Shown: one piece after another, positions 7,968 to 16,454 of the stretch
How positions within the stretch are numbered: position 1 is the stretch's first letter
How the letters are laid out: each line of letters begins with the position of its first letter
Assembly (NCBI RefSeq): GCF_024171695.1
Contig: NZ_JAMTCF010000027.1
Span: 43,684 to 107,683, forward strand
Length of the DNA stretch: 64,000 nucleotides
Direction of reading: 5' to 3'
Source: Actinosynnema pretiosum
Lineage (GTDB): Bacteria > Actinomycetota > Actinomycetes > Mycobacteriales > Pseudonocardiaceae
Translations under genes and position numbers: made by a program
The notes under the pieces: model-generated
The model's database searches: none
What the model was told of the DNA's origin: nothing
The model's input: the letters and a program-made list of their open reading frames with translations, nothing else

Positions 7968-8495
7968 TTGAAACCGCACCGGGTGCCGCTCAGCGCGCTG
8001 CTCCTGTCCGCCGCCGTCCTCAGCGGCTGCTCGACCGTCGAGCCCGGCAGCCCTTCCCCCGCAGGCACGGGCAGCCCCGCGACTTCAGGGGCCAGCAGCA
8101 CGAGTTCCGCTCCCCAGGCCGTCCCAGACGCCTGCGCGCTCCTCGAGAAGGTGGCCGGTGAGTTCAGCGTGACGAACGTGGAGAAGTCATCGGACGGGGA
8201 GGACTGCGACGGCGACCTGCCCGAGGTCCGGTCGATCGCGATCCAGGTCTACCCCGATCTTGGGCTAGCCCAGTACAACCCGATCTACCAGGCCGTGGTC
8301 TCCGACATCGACGTCAACGGACGCCGGGGCAAACTGGTCGAGAAGGCGCTGACGAAGTTCGACTGCGCCGTCGTCCTCGAACTCACCGAGACCTCCCGCG
8401 TCGACGTCTTCGCCTCCGCCAGCGTGACCAACGACTCCTGCGCGGTGGCCCAGCAGATCGCCAAGGCGATCGAGCCCGACCTCCCCCGCTCCTGA
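7968..8495 (+). CDS. DUF3558-type lipoprotein (cassette gene 2, copy B)
   Basis: A 175-residue paralogue of the lipoprotein at 7173. It shares the start MK.HR, lipobox LSGC, spacer STVEPGSPS, DACALLEKV core, and an identical end QQIAKAIEPDLPRS. The TTG at 7968 is chosen by paralogue alignment and an AAGG 9 bases upstream. Its usual upstream partner is only a truncated remnant, so expression may depend on the duplicated promoter at about 7771. Divergence is spread through the gene, so the duplication is not very recent. Confidence 0.75.
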   Translation: MKPHRVPLSALLLSAAVLSGCSTVEPGSPSPAGTGSPATSGASSTSSAPQAVPDACALLEKVAGEFSVTNVEKSSDGEDCDGDLPEVRSIAIQVYPDLGLAQYNPIYQAVVSDIDVNGRRGKLVEKALTKFDCAVVLELTETSRVDVFASASVTNDSCAVAQQIAKAIEPDLPRS

Positions 8496-8550
8496 CCGAT
8501 CAAGCCCCCTCCCCGCCTTCGGCCACCCGCCCCCTCCCCCCACCCCACCG

Positions 8551-8603
8551 TTGACAGCCATCACCCGCTCGGGGTGTGATGCCGTCACTATGACAACGTT
8601 GTC
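8551..8603 (+). promoter_or_regulatory. lacI promoter and LacI-type operator
   Basis: A perfect TTGACA -35 (8551–8556) is followed 18 bp later by TGTGAT. The perfect 12-bp palindrome GACAACGTTGTC (8592–8603) then overlaps the first codons. A central CG palindrome of this kind is typical of LacI-family operators, which suggests autoregulation of the whole sugar operon. Confidence 0.65.
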
Positions 8604-9633
8604 CCCGAACGGCGCGCAGTCAGGTGCCCGCAAGATGCGGCGCGCCACCATGAACGACGTCGCGCGTCTGGCCGGGGTCAGCATCAAGACCGTCTCCCGC
8701 GTCGTCAACGACGAGGCCGGGGTGCACCCGGCCACCGCCGAGCGGGTGCTCGCGGCCATCGACCAGCTCGGGTTCCGGCGCAACCTCAGCGCCCGCAACC
8801 TGCGGCGCGGCTCCTCCACCGGCACCATCGGCATGGTCCTGGAGGACGTCGCGAACCCCTTCTACTCCGGCGTCACCCGCGCCGTGCAGGAGATCGCGCG
8901 GTTGCGCGGCAGGCAGGTCATCACCGGCTCCTCCGACGAGGACCCCGCCCGCGAGCGCGAGCTGGCCCTGGAGTTCTGCTCCCGCCGCGTCGACGGCCTG
9001 CTCATCGTCCCCGCAGGCCTCCAGCACGGCTACCTCGTCCCCGAGATGCGCGCGGGCACCCCGGTCGTCTTCCTCGACCGCCCCGCCGGTGACGTCGTCG
9101 CCGACACCGTCCTGGTCGACAACATCGGCGGGACGGCGGAGGCCGTCGCGCACCTCGCCGCGCACGGGCACCGGCGGATCGCGTTCCTCGGCGACTCGCC
9201 CGACATCTTCACCGCCAACGAGCGCCTGCGCGGCTACCGCGAGGGCTGCGCGCGCGCAGGTCTCGGCCACCACGACGCCCTGGTGTCGATGGGCCCGCAC
9301 GACGAGCACTCGGTGCGCCGCGCCCTGCACCGGTTGCGCACCGCCCCCGCCCCCGCGACCGCGCTGGTCACCGGCAACAACCGGATCACCGTGCACGTGC
9401 TGCGCGCGCTGGCGGGCTCCACCGACCGACCGGCCCTGGTGGGCTTCGACGACTTCGAGCTGGCCGACCTGCTCTCGCCACCGGTGACGGTGATCGCGCA
9501 CGACGCGAAGGCGCTGGGCAAGGCCGCCGCCGATCTGCTGCACGCCCGGCTGGACGGGGACACCTCGCCGCCGCGCCGCGTGGTTCTGCCCGTGCGCCTG
9601 GTGCCACGGGGTTCAGGGGAGGTCCGCAGGTGA
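8590..9633 (+). CDS. LacI-family transcriptional regulator of the sugar operon
   Basis: A 347-residue repressor. The helix-turn-helix (MNDVARLAGVSIKTVSRVVN, residues 21–40) and hinge helix (NLSARNLRRG) are canonical. A periplasmic-binding-protein-like effector domain starts TGTIGMVLEDVANPFY. ATG 8590 is used. In-frame starts at 8635 and 8650 are also possible, since the operator overlaps the first ATG. The stop overlaps the manA GTG by 4 bases, so it heads a five-gene operon for sugar import and probably senses that sugar or its phosphate (inference). Confidence 0.85.
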   Translation: MTTLSPNGAQSGARKMRRATMNDVARLAGVSIKTVSRVVNDEAGVHPATAERVLAAIDQLGFRRNLSARNLRRGSSTGTIGMVLEDVANPFYSGVTRAVQEIARLRGRQVITGSSDEDPARERELALEFCSRRVDGLLIVPAGLQHGYLVPEMRAGTPVVFLDRPAGDVVADTVLVDNIGGTAEAVAHLAAHGHRRIAFLGDSPDIFTANERLRGYREGCARAGLGHHDALVSMGPHDEHSVRRALHRLRTAPAPATALVTGNNRITVHVLRALAGSTDRPALVGFDDFELADLLSPPVTVIAHDAKALGKAAADLLHARLDGDTSPPRRVVLPVRLVPRGSGEVRR

Positions 9634-10649
9634 GCAACACCGGTGCACGGGCGATCGAACTGCCCGCCAACCAGCCGAAGCAGTTCTACCGGGGTGGCGC
9701 GTCCATCGCGGAGCTGCGCGGCGCGCCCGAGGCCGACTTCGGCCCGGAGGACTGGGTCGCCTCGACCACGACGCTGTTCGGCAAGCCCGACGCGGGCCTG
9801 TCCCGGCTGCCGGACGGCAGGCTGCTGCGCGACGCCGTCGCCGCCGACCCGACGACGTGGCTGGGCCGGGAGCACGTCGCGGAGTTCGGCGCCGACACCG
9901 CGCTGCTGGTGAAGCTGCTCGACGCGGGCCAGCGCCTTCCGGTGCACTGCCACCCGTCGAACGCGTTCGCCGCGACCCACCTCGACTGCCGCCACGGCAA
10001 GACCGAGGCCTGGATCGTGATCGGCACCAAGGGCGCGAACCCGTTGGTGTACATCGGTTTCCGCGACGACGTGCCCGAGGACGTGGTGACCCGCTGGGTC
10101 GCCGAGCAGGACACCTCGGCGATGCTCGGCGCGCTGAACGAGGTCCGCGTCTCCCCCGGCGACGTGGTGTTCGTGCCCGCCGGGGTGCCGCACGCGATCG
10201 GCGCGGGCGTGTTCATCGTGGAGCTCCAGCAGCCCACCGACTTCTCGGTCACCCTGGAGTGGTCCGGCTTCCTGGACAACCCGGACGCGGGCCACCTCGG
10301 CCTCGGCTACGACAAGGCCCTCGGCTGCGTCGACCGGGACGGCTGGGGCGGCAGGCTGGACGAGCTGATCCGGCGCACCGGTGATCAGTCCCAGGGCGCC
10401 GTGGACCTGTTCGCCCGCAACGCCGATCCGTTCTTCCGCGCCGACCGCCTGCACGTGTCCGGCTCCGTCGAGCTGGACCCGTCGTTCGCCGTGCTGGTCG
10501 TGCTCGAGGGCAGCGGGACCCTCGGCTCCCTGGACCTGCGCCGGGGGAGCACTGCCGTCGTGCCGCACGCGGCGGGGCAGGAGGTCCTGTCCGGCGACCT
10601 GGTCGCCGTGCGGTGCAGGCCGCCACTGCCGTCCAGCCTCGGGAGCTGA
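9630..10649 (+). CDS. manA: Mannose-6-phosphate isomerase, class I
   Basis: A 339-residue enzyme that interconverts mannose-6-phosphate and fructose-6-phosphate in the cytoplasm. Zinc-site motifs are visible: LPVHCHPS (about residue 110), KTEAWIVIG, and VFVPAGVPHAIGAGVFIVEL near residue 190. It begins at a GTG overlapping the lacI stop. It is followed by the ABC importer genes, which suggests that the imported sugar is mannose, fructose or a related sugar. The product is somewhat shorter than enterobacterial ManA and lacks long insertions. Confidence 0.85.
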   Translation: MSNTGARAIELPANQPKQFYRGGASIAELRGAPEADFGPEDWVASTTTLFGKPDAGLSRLPDGRLLRDAVAADPTTWLGREHVAEFGADTALLVKLLDAGQRLPVHCHPSNAFAATHLDCRHGKTEAWIVIGTKGANPLVYIGFRDDVPEDVVTRWVAEQDTSAMLGALNEVRVSPGDVVFVPAGVPHAIGAGVFIVELQQPTDFSVTLEWSGFLDNPDAGHLGLGYDKALGCVDRDGWGGRLDELIRRTGDQSQGAVDLFARNADPFFRADRLHVSGSVELDPSFAVLVVLEGSGTLGSLDLRRGSTAVVPHAAGQEVLSGDLVAVRCRPPLPSSLGS

Positions 10650-10650
10650 T

Positions 10651-11412
10651 GTGGGCTTACCGCTGTTAGAAGCGCGCGACCTGGTCAAGCACTACGGCGG
10701 CGTGGAAGCGTTGCGCGGCGCCGGTTTCAGCGCCGAGGCCGGTGAGGTCGTCGCGCTGATCGGCGACAACGGCGCGGGCAAGTCGACCCTGGTGAAGTGC
10801 CTGTCGGGGGTGGAGCAGCCGGACTCCGGGACGATCTCGTTCGACGGGAACCCGGTGTCCCTGCCCTCCCCGACGGCCGCCCGCGCGCTGGGCGTCGAGA
10901 CGGTCTACCAGGACCTCGCGGTCGCGCCGGACCTCGACCCGGCCGCGAACCTGTACCTGGGCCGGGAGCTGCGCAAGCCCGGCCTGCTCGGGAAGCTCGG
11001 CGTGCTGGACAAGAAGGAGATGCGGCGGCGCGCGCAGAACTCGTTCGCCGAGCTGGGCGTGTCGCTGCAGAGCGTGGACGTGCCGATCGGGTCGCTGTCC
11101 GGCGGGCAGCGGCAGAGCGTGGCGGTGGCCCGCTCGGTGGTGTGGGCCAGCAGGCTCGTGTTCATGGACGAGCCGACGGCCGCGCTGGGCGTGGTGCAGC
11201 GCCAGAAGGTGCTCGACGTGGTGCGGCGGGTCCGCGACCAGGGCATCGCGGTGGTGCTGATCAGCCACAACATGCCCGAGGTGCTGGCGGTGGCCGACCG
11301 GGTCGAGGTGCTGCGGCTGGGCCGCAGGGTGGCCCGGTTCCGGGCGGCCGACGCGACCGTCGAGGACCTGGTCGGGGCGATGACCGGCGCGCTGTCCCAG
11401 GAGGAGTCGTGA
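10651..11412 (+). CDS. Sugar ABC transporter ATPase (FrcA-like, single domain)
   Basis: A 253-residue ATPase with Walker A GDNGAGKSTL, Q-loop VYQDLAVAPDLD, signature LSGGQRQSVAVAR, Walker B VFMDEPTAALG and H-loop ISHNM. It has one nucleotide-binding domain instead of the two fused in RbsA, as in FrcA-type fructose importers. The GTG start follows manA by 1 base, with GGGAG upstream. It overlaps the permease start (GTGA). Confidence 0.88.
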   Translation: MGLPLLEARDLVKHYGGVEALRGAGFSAEAGEVVALIGDNGAGKSTLVKCLSGVEQPDSGTISFDGNPVSLPSPTAARALGVETVYQDLAVAPDLDPAANLYLGRELRKPGLLGKLGVLDKKEMRRRAQNSFAELGVSLQSVDVPIGSLSGGQRQSVAVARSVVWASRLVFMDEPTAALGVVQRQKVLDVVRRVRDQGIAVVLISHNMPEVLAVADRVEVLRLGRRVARFRAADATVEDLVGAMTGALSQEES

Positions 11413-12440
11413 CCGCTCCGGAGAAGCCGCTGGACCCGGACGTCCAGCCGGGGAGCCCCCTCGGGCGCAGGCTCGCCACCTCCAACACGCTGTGGATCGG
11501 CCTGGTGCTGCTGGTCCTGGTCGCGGTGTTCGGCGCGCTGCGCCCGGACGCGGTGCTGACCACCTTCACGCTCCAGACGACGCTGGTGGAGACCTCGGTC
11601 CTGCTGGTGCTGTCGGTCGGCATGACGTTCGTGATCATCACCGCCGGGATCGACCTGTCGGTCGGCTCGGTGCTGGTGTTCTCCGGCGTCACGGCGGCGA
11701 TGGCGATGAACGCGGTCAGCGGCGGCGACGCCACCGGCGCCGGGTGGGGCACCGTCCTCTTAGGACTGGTCGTCGCACTCGCGAGCGGCTCCGCGTGGGG
11801 ACTGCTCAACGGCGTGCTCATCGCGCGGGCGGGCATCCCGCCGCTGATCGTGACGCTGGGCTCGTTCGGCGCGGCGCTCGGCGCGGGCCAGCTGCTGTCC
11901 GACGGCTCGAACGTCAGCGGCGTCCCGGACGTGCTGACGAACGGCCTCGGCACCGGCACCTGGTTCGGCGTGCCCAACCTGGTGCTGCTGGCCGCCGCGG
12001 TGACGGCGGTGGGCGCGCTGCTGCTGTCCACCACCCGCTTCGGCAGGCACACCCACGCGATCGGCTCGAACGCGGAGGCCGTGCGGCGGGCGGGCGTCTC
12101 GGTGTCCGGGCACCTGGTGAAGGTGTACCTGCTGGCGGGCGCGCTCGCCGGGCTCGCCGGGTTCATGGCGCTGGCCTACTTCCGGGTCGCCTCCATCACC
12201 GGCCACGACACCGACAACCTCAACGCGATCGCGGGCGTGGTCCTGGGCGGCACCAGCCTGTTCGGCGGGGTCGGCTCGGTCGTCGGCACGGTGCTGGGCG
12301 TGTTCATCCCGGCGGTGCTGCGCAAGGGCTTCGTGATCGTGGGCGTGAACGTGTACTGGCAGCCGATCGCCGTGGCCGTGGTGCTGGTGGCCGCCGTGTG
12401 GTTCGACCAGTCGCGGCGCAAGGCGCGGAACCGGCGCTAG
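11409..12440 (+). CDS. Sugar ABC transporter permease (RbsC/FrcC-like)
   Basis: A 343-residue inner-membrane permease with about ten hydrophobic segments. It carries the family motif FVIITAGIDLSVGSVLVFSG near residue 75 and the cytoplasmic coupling loop IGSNAEAVRRAGV. It belongs to the BPD_transp_2 group used by ribose, fructose and xylose importers. The GTG start overlaps the ATPase stop by 4 bases, and the binding-protein gene follows 56 bp later. Confidence 0.88.
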   Translation: MTAPEKPLDPDVQPGSPLGRRLATSNTLWIGLVLLVLVAVFGALRPDAVLTTFTLQTTLVETSVLLVLSVGMTFVIITAGIDLSVGSVLVFSGVTAAMAMNAVSGGDATGAGWGTVLLGLVVALASGSAWGLLNGVLIARAGIPPLIVTLGSFGAALGAGQLLSDGSNVSGVPDVLTNGLGTGTWFGVPNLVLLAAAVTAVGALLLSTTRFGRHTHAIGSNAEAVRRAGVSVSGHLVKVYLLAGALAGLAGFMALAYFRVASITGHDTDNLNAIAGVVLGGTSLFGGVGSVVGTVLGVFIPAVLRKGFVIVGVNVYWQPIAVAVVLVAAVWFDQSRRKARNRR

Positions 12441-12496
12441 AGCGGGCGGCGCCGGTCGGAGGGCACGGGACGCGAACGCTGATGCGGGAGGGAACG

Positions 12497-13468
12497 ATGT
12501 CGACGAGGACAGCGGTTCTGGGAGCGGCGGCGGTGCTGCTGCTGGCGGGCTGCGGCGGTGGCGGGCAGATCGGCGACTCGGGCGGTGACGTGGACGCCAA
12601 GAAGATGGTGCTGATCCCCGGCGTGACCGCCGAGCCGTTCTACATCTCCATGGAGTGCGGGTTCCGCGAGGCCGCGCAGGCGGCCGGGTACGAGGTCGAC
12701 GTGCAGGCGCCGTCGAAGTTCGACTCGAACCAGCAGATCCCGATCGTCAACGGCGTGCTGGCGAACAAGCCGGGCGCGGTGCTGATCTCCCCCACGGACG
12801 ACACGGCGCTGGCCGGTCCGATGAAGTCGCTCGTGGACGCGGGCGTGAAGGTCGTGGAGGTGGACACCGCGCTGCAGAACGCCTCGATCGCGGTGTCGTC
12901 GGTGTCCTCCAACAACGAGCAGGGCGGCGCGCTGGCCGCGCGGACCCTGGCCGAGCTGGTGGGCGACAGGACCGGGTCGGTGCTGGTGCTCAACACCAAG
13001 GCCGGGACGAGCACGACGGACGCCCGCGCGAAGGGCTTCGAGACCGAGCTGGCCAAGCACCCGAACCTGAAGTACGCGGGCCAGCAGTACACCGACAACG
13101 AGCCGGACCAGGCCGCGTCGAAGGTGACCGCGACCCTGGCGGCGTACCCGGACCTGATCGGCGTGTTCGCCACCAACCTGAACACCGGCGAGGGCGCGGC
13201 GACCGGGCTGCGCAACGCGGGCAAGACGGGCGCGGTGAACCTGATCGGGTTCGACGCGAGCCCCAAGCAGGTCGAGGACCTGCGGGGCGGGGTGGTGCAG
13301 GCGCTGATCGCCCAGGACCCGGCCACGATCGGCAGGACCGGGGTCGAGCACGCGGTCGCCGCGATCGAGGGCAAGGAGGTCCAGCGCACCACCGAGACCG
13401 ACCTGGTCGCGCTGACCAAGGACGACATGGAGTCCAAGTCGCGGTACTTCTACAAGCAGCGGTGCTGA
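12497..13468 (+). CDS. Sugar ABC transporter substrate-binding lipoprotein
   Basis: A 323-residue periplasmic-binding-protein-type lipoprotein (type I fold, RbsB/FrcB-like). It has a signal peptide with lipobox LLAGC at residues 17–21 and a Gly-rich linker. Its core has the motifs ISPTDDTALAGPMKSLVDAG, VDTAL, and GFDASPKQVEDL. The ATG at 12497 has GGGAGG 5 bases upstream. It is the last gene of the lacI–manA–ABC operon and is followed by a terminator. Confidence 0.88.
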   Translation: MSTRTAVLGAAAVLLLAGCGGGGQIGDSGGDVDAKKMVLIPGVTAEPFYISMECGFREAAQAAGYEVDVQAPSKFDSNQQIPIVNGVLANKPGAVLISPTDDTALAGPMKSLVDAGVKVVEVDTALQNASIAVSSVSSNNEQGGALAARTLAELVGDRTGSVLVLNTKAGTSTTDARAKGFETELAKHPNLKYAGQQYTDNEPDQAASKVTATLAAYPDLIGVFATNLNTGEGAATGLRNAGKTGAVNLIGFDASPKQVEDLRGGVVQALIAQDPATIGRTGVEHAVAAIEGKEVQRTTETDLVALTKDDMESKSRYFYKQRC

Positions 13469-13473
13469 CGCGC

Positions 13474-13511
13474 GGCGGGGGCGGGGAGGCCTGAGCTCCC
13501 CCGCCCCCGCC
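13474..13511 (+). terminator. Terminator of the sugar operon
   Basis: A GC-rich inverted repeat (GGCGGGGGCGGGGAG and its complement with one extra C), with a 7-base loop, lies just after the binding-protein stop. There is no U tract. Confidence 0.6.
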
Positions 13512-13543
13512 CGCCGGCGGCCCTCAGCGGCGCCCGGCGCCCG

Positions 13544-14560
13544 TCACAGGTACTTGTTGGCCAGCTCGGAGTACTCGCGCTCCAGGTCGTCCGCCAGGTA
13601 CGCCACGTACGCCCACGGCACGTCGTGCACGTGGTCGCGCATCCCGATCAGGTGCCGCTTGGCGCGCGGCGCGTCCTCGGCCAGCGCGAACGCCGCCGCG
13701 AACAGGTTGTGCGCCTGCAGCGCCCTGGGGTGCGACTGGAGCTGCGGCAGGGTCTGCGCGTCGGCCGAGGTCCACCGGTCGGCGGCGGCGGCCAGCTCGT
13801 CGCGCACCCGCCCGAAGTAGCGCATCTTCAGCGACGCGATCCGCAGCGCGCTGCGGTCCCCGACGGCCTCCTCGAACTTCTCCAGGAACACCTCGAAGTG
13901 CGCCAGCGGCAGCATCGCCACCACCGGGTTGCCGGGGGGCGCGGCGTCCACGCTGCCCTGCGCGAACGCCATCATCTCCTCGGCCGAGCCGCCCCACTTG
14001 GCGGCCAGTATCTGCAACCGGGTCCAGTGCGCCGGGTAGAGCGTCGGGCAGCGGGCGACGATCTCCCGCCACACCTCGTCCTTCTGCTCCCGGTCCACCT
14101 GCAGGCCGAGCCCGGCCACCTGGAGCTGCGCCCACGGCACCGCGTCGGCGGGCAGCAGCTTGGCCGACTCGTGCAGCGGGGCGACGGCCTTGCGCAGCGT
14201 GGCGAAGAAGACCTTGAACCGGTCCTTGCCCACCGAGTCGGCCCGCCCGGTCCCCCGCACCGCCCAGGCCTCGCGGATGAAGGCGGTGCCCGCCAGCAGC
14301 CACAGGTCGGGGTCCTCGTTGGACTTGGCCAGTTCGAGCAGCTCGTCGGCGTGCCCTATGGCGTGCTCGCCCAGCACCTCGACGCGCAGCGCCCTGACCT
14401 CGGGGTCGTCCCGGCACTCGGCGAGAACGGTGGTGGCGGCTCTGAGGTGCCCCGCGTCCATCTCCTCGGCGGCGATGTCCAGGATCGCGTCGTCGTAGGT
14501 GTGGTCGCGCACCACCTCGCGGGCGACCGCCGCCGGTCGCCTCCTCCGGAAAACTCCCAC
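13544..14560 (-). CDS. Helical-repeat (TPR-like) hypothetical protein
   Basis: A 338-residue, Ala/Leu-rich, mainly helical protein without signal peptide or membrane segment. Segments such as AGHLRAATTVLAECRDDPEV and HADELLELAKSNEDPDLWLL look like TPR-type hairpins. Trp residues are clustered in the middle (WAQLQ, WREIV, WTRLQ, KWGG). The GTG at 14560 is chosen because TAATCT ends 7 bases before it. A GTG at 14611 would add 17 residues. It stands alone between the sugar operon and the hydrolase genes. No function is assignable. Confidence 0.6.
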   Translation of the reverse strand: MGVFRRRRPAAVAREVVRDHTYDDAILDIAAEEMDAGHLRAATTVLAECRDDPEVRALRVEVLGEHAIGHADELLELAKSNEDPDLWLLAGTAFIREAWAVRGTGRADSVGKDRFKVFFATLRKAVAPLHESAKLLPADAVPWAQLQVAGLGLQVDREQKDEVWREIVARCPTLYPAHWTRLQILAAKWGGSAEEMMAFAQGSVDAAPPGNPVVAMLPLAHFEVFLEKFEEAVGDRSALRIASLKMRYFGRVRDELAAAADRWTSADAQTLPQLQSHPRALQAHNLFAAAFALAEDAPRAKRHLIGMRDHVHDVPWAYVAYLADDLEREYSELANKYL

Positions 14561-14682
14561 ATCGGCGAGATTACTGACCGGTGGCGTGCCCGTGTCAGCA
14601 CCACTGCCCACAGCTCAACGCCTTGTGACGTGCGGCACGGTGCGCTGAGGTGGGGCGGGAGAAACCACGGGAGGGGGAGGAC

Positions 14683-16296
14683 ATGCGCAGAACGCTCATC
14701 GTCGCGCTCGCGGTGCTGCTCGCGGGCTCGTCGTCACCCGCGCTGGCCGAGCCGGAGCAGACCGGTCCGGAGCAGGCAGGCCCGGAGCAGACCGGGCCAC
14801 CGACGGGAGGCAAGCCGATCGCGGAGCGGTTCCTGACCCAGCGGATCGACTGGACGCCGTGCGCCGAGCCGGACCTGGCAGGCCTGGAGTGCGGCGACTA
14901 CCGCACACCGCACGACTGGAACGCCCCCGACGACCCCAGGTCGGTGACGATCGCGGTCAGCAGGCTGCGAACAGCGGGCGGGGTCACCAGGAGCCTGCTG
15001 ACCAACCCCGGCGGCCCCGGCGCCCCCGGCCGGTGGCTGCCGCTGCGGTTCGCCTCCCGCCAGCGGCTGCTCGCGAGCACCGAGATCATCGGGGTCGACG
15101 TGCGCGGCACGGGCGCCAGTACGAACCTGACCTGCGGGAACCTCGACTGGACGACGATCGCCGACCCGCGCGACCGCAGCCGGGCGAACACCGACCTGCT
15201 GTACGACGCGGCGCAGCTCCAGGCCCGCGCGTGCCAGTCCAGGTCGGGCGACACGGGCCGGGTGGTGACCACCGAGCAGACCGTGCGCGACCTGGACCTG
15301 CTGCGCCACCTGCTCGGCCGCCCGCAGGCGGACTGGGTGGGCTACTCGGGCGGGACGTGGATCGGCGCCTACTACGCGACGTTCTTCCCGAAGCGGGTCG
15401 GCCGGTTCGTGCTCGACTCGAACGTGGACTTCACCGCCCCCTGGAAGAAGATCCTCAACGACTCCTTCGGCCCCGGCTTCCAACGCCGGTTCGAGGTCGA
15501 CTACCTGCCGTGGGTCGCGAGGCACGACGCCCACTACCGCCTGGGCTCGACCCCGCAGGAGGTGCTGAGGGTCTACGAGGCGGTGCGCGCGAAGGTCAAG
15601 GCCGAGCCGGTCGCGCTGGAGGACGGCACGGTCGTCAACGAGATCCTGTTCGACCTGCTGTTCGCCCAGACCCAGTACCTGAAGGAGCTGTTCCCCCAGC
15701 TCACCCCGCTGCTGTCCTACCTGGCGCACGCGCTGGGCGTGGTGGGCGGCGCCGAGGCCACCGGTTCCGCGACCGCGTCGAACGCGCTGGCGGCGCTGGC
15801 GGCGCGCCACCCGGACGCGTCGAACGCGACCCTGCACGCGATCGCCTGCAACGACACCCCGTTCCAGGGCGACCGCAGGAGCTTGGCCAGGGACGCGGAG
15901 CGCTCCGGCGCCCGCTACCCGTTCTTCGGCTACTACCAGCCCGTCGCCCCGTGCGCCTTCTGGAACCGCCCGCAGATCGCGCTGCCGACCCCGAACGGGA
16001 AGGGCGTGCCGCCGGTGCTGATGGTGCAGTCCGAACGCGACCCGGCGACCCCGGTCGAGGGCGCGACGCGGGCGCACCGGGCGTTCGCGGGCTCGCGCCT
16101 GCTGACCGTGGTGAACGAGGGCGACCACGGCCTGTACGCGAACGGCAACGCCTGCGTGGACGACGTGGTGGAGGCGTTCCTGGTGGACGGCGCCGTCCCG
16201 AAGCACGACCTGACCTGTGCGGGCCTCCCCCTCCCCGAGCCCGTCACGACGGAGTCCGCACCCACGCTCAAACCGGGTCTCACGTTCCCCCTGTGA
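14683..16296 (+). CDS. Secreted alpha/beta hydrolase, TAP-like (copy 1)
   Basis: A 537-residue exported hydrolase of the tripeptidyl-aminopeptidase-like (S33/SlpD) group. A signal peptide (RRTLIVALAVLLAGSSSPAL) is followed by a short repeat-rich linker (EQTGPEQAGPEQTGP). The oxyanion region is LLTNPGGPG. The nucleophile Ser lies in GYSGGTW. The acid lies in QSERDPATPVEGA and the His in NEGDHGLYANG of the C-terminal TAP domain. The ATG follows GGGGGAGG. The next gene is a duplicate. Peptide or ester substrates released outside the cell are likely (family knowledge). Confidence 0.82.
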   Translation: MRRTLIVALAVLLAGSSSPALAEPEQTGPEQAGPEQTGPPTGGKPIAERFLTQRIDWTPCAEPDLAGLECGDYRTPHDWNAPDDPRSVTIAVSRLRTAGGVTRSLLTNPGGPGAPGRWLPLRFASRQRLLASTEIIGVDVRGTGASTNLTCGNLDWTTIADPRDRSRANTDLLYDAAQLQARACQSRSGDTGRVVTTEQTVRDLDLLRHLLGRPQADWVGYSGGTWIGAYYATFFPKRVGRFVLDSNVDFTAPWKKILNDSFGPGFQRRFEVDYLPWVARHDAHYRLGSTPQEVLRVYEAVRAKVKAEPVALEDGTVVNEILFDLLFAQTQYLKELFPQLTPLLSYLAHALGVVGGAEATGSATASNALAALAARHPDASNATLHAIACNDTPFQGDRRSLARDAERSGARYPFFGYYQPVAPCAFWNRPQIALPTPNGKGVPPVLMVQSERDPATPVEGATRAHRAFAGSRLLTVVNEGDHGLYANGNACVDDVVEAFLVDGAVPKHDLTCAGLPLPEPVTTESAPTLKPGLTFPL

Positions 16297-16303
16297 CCGC
16301 CAC

Positions 16304-16337
16304 GGGGTGACGGGCAGCCTCGCGCTCCCGTCACCCC
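16304..16337 (+). terminator. Terminator between the two hydrolases
   Basis: A perfect 11-bp stem (GGGGTGACGGG / CCCGTCACCCC) with a 12-base loop directly follows the first hydrolase stop. Confidence 0.7.
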
Positions 16338-16454
16338 CGATACCACCACCCTGACCGTTCCAGGTCAGCACCTGTGCCCACGGGTGACTCCCTTGTGCCG
16401 TTCGGACACCGTGCGTTGAAGTTGGCGGCGGACCGAACCTCGAAAGGGGAGCAC

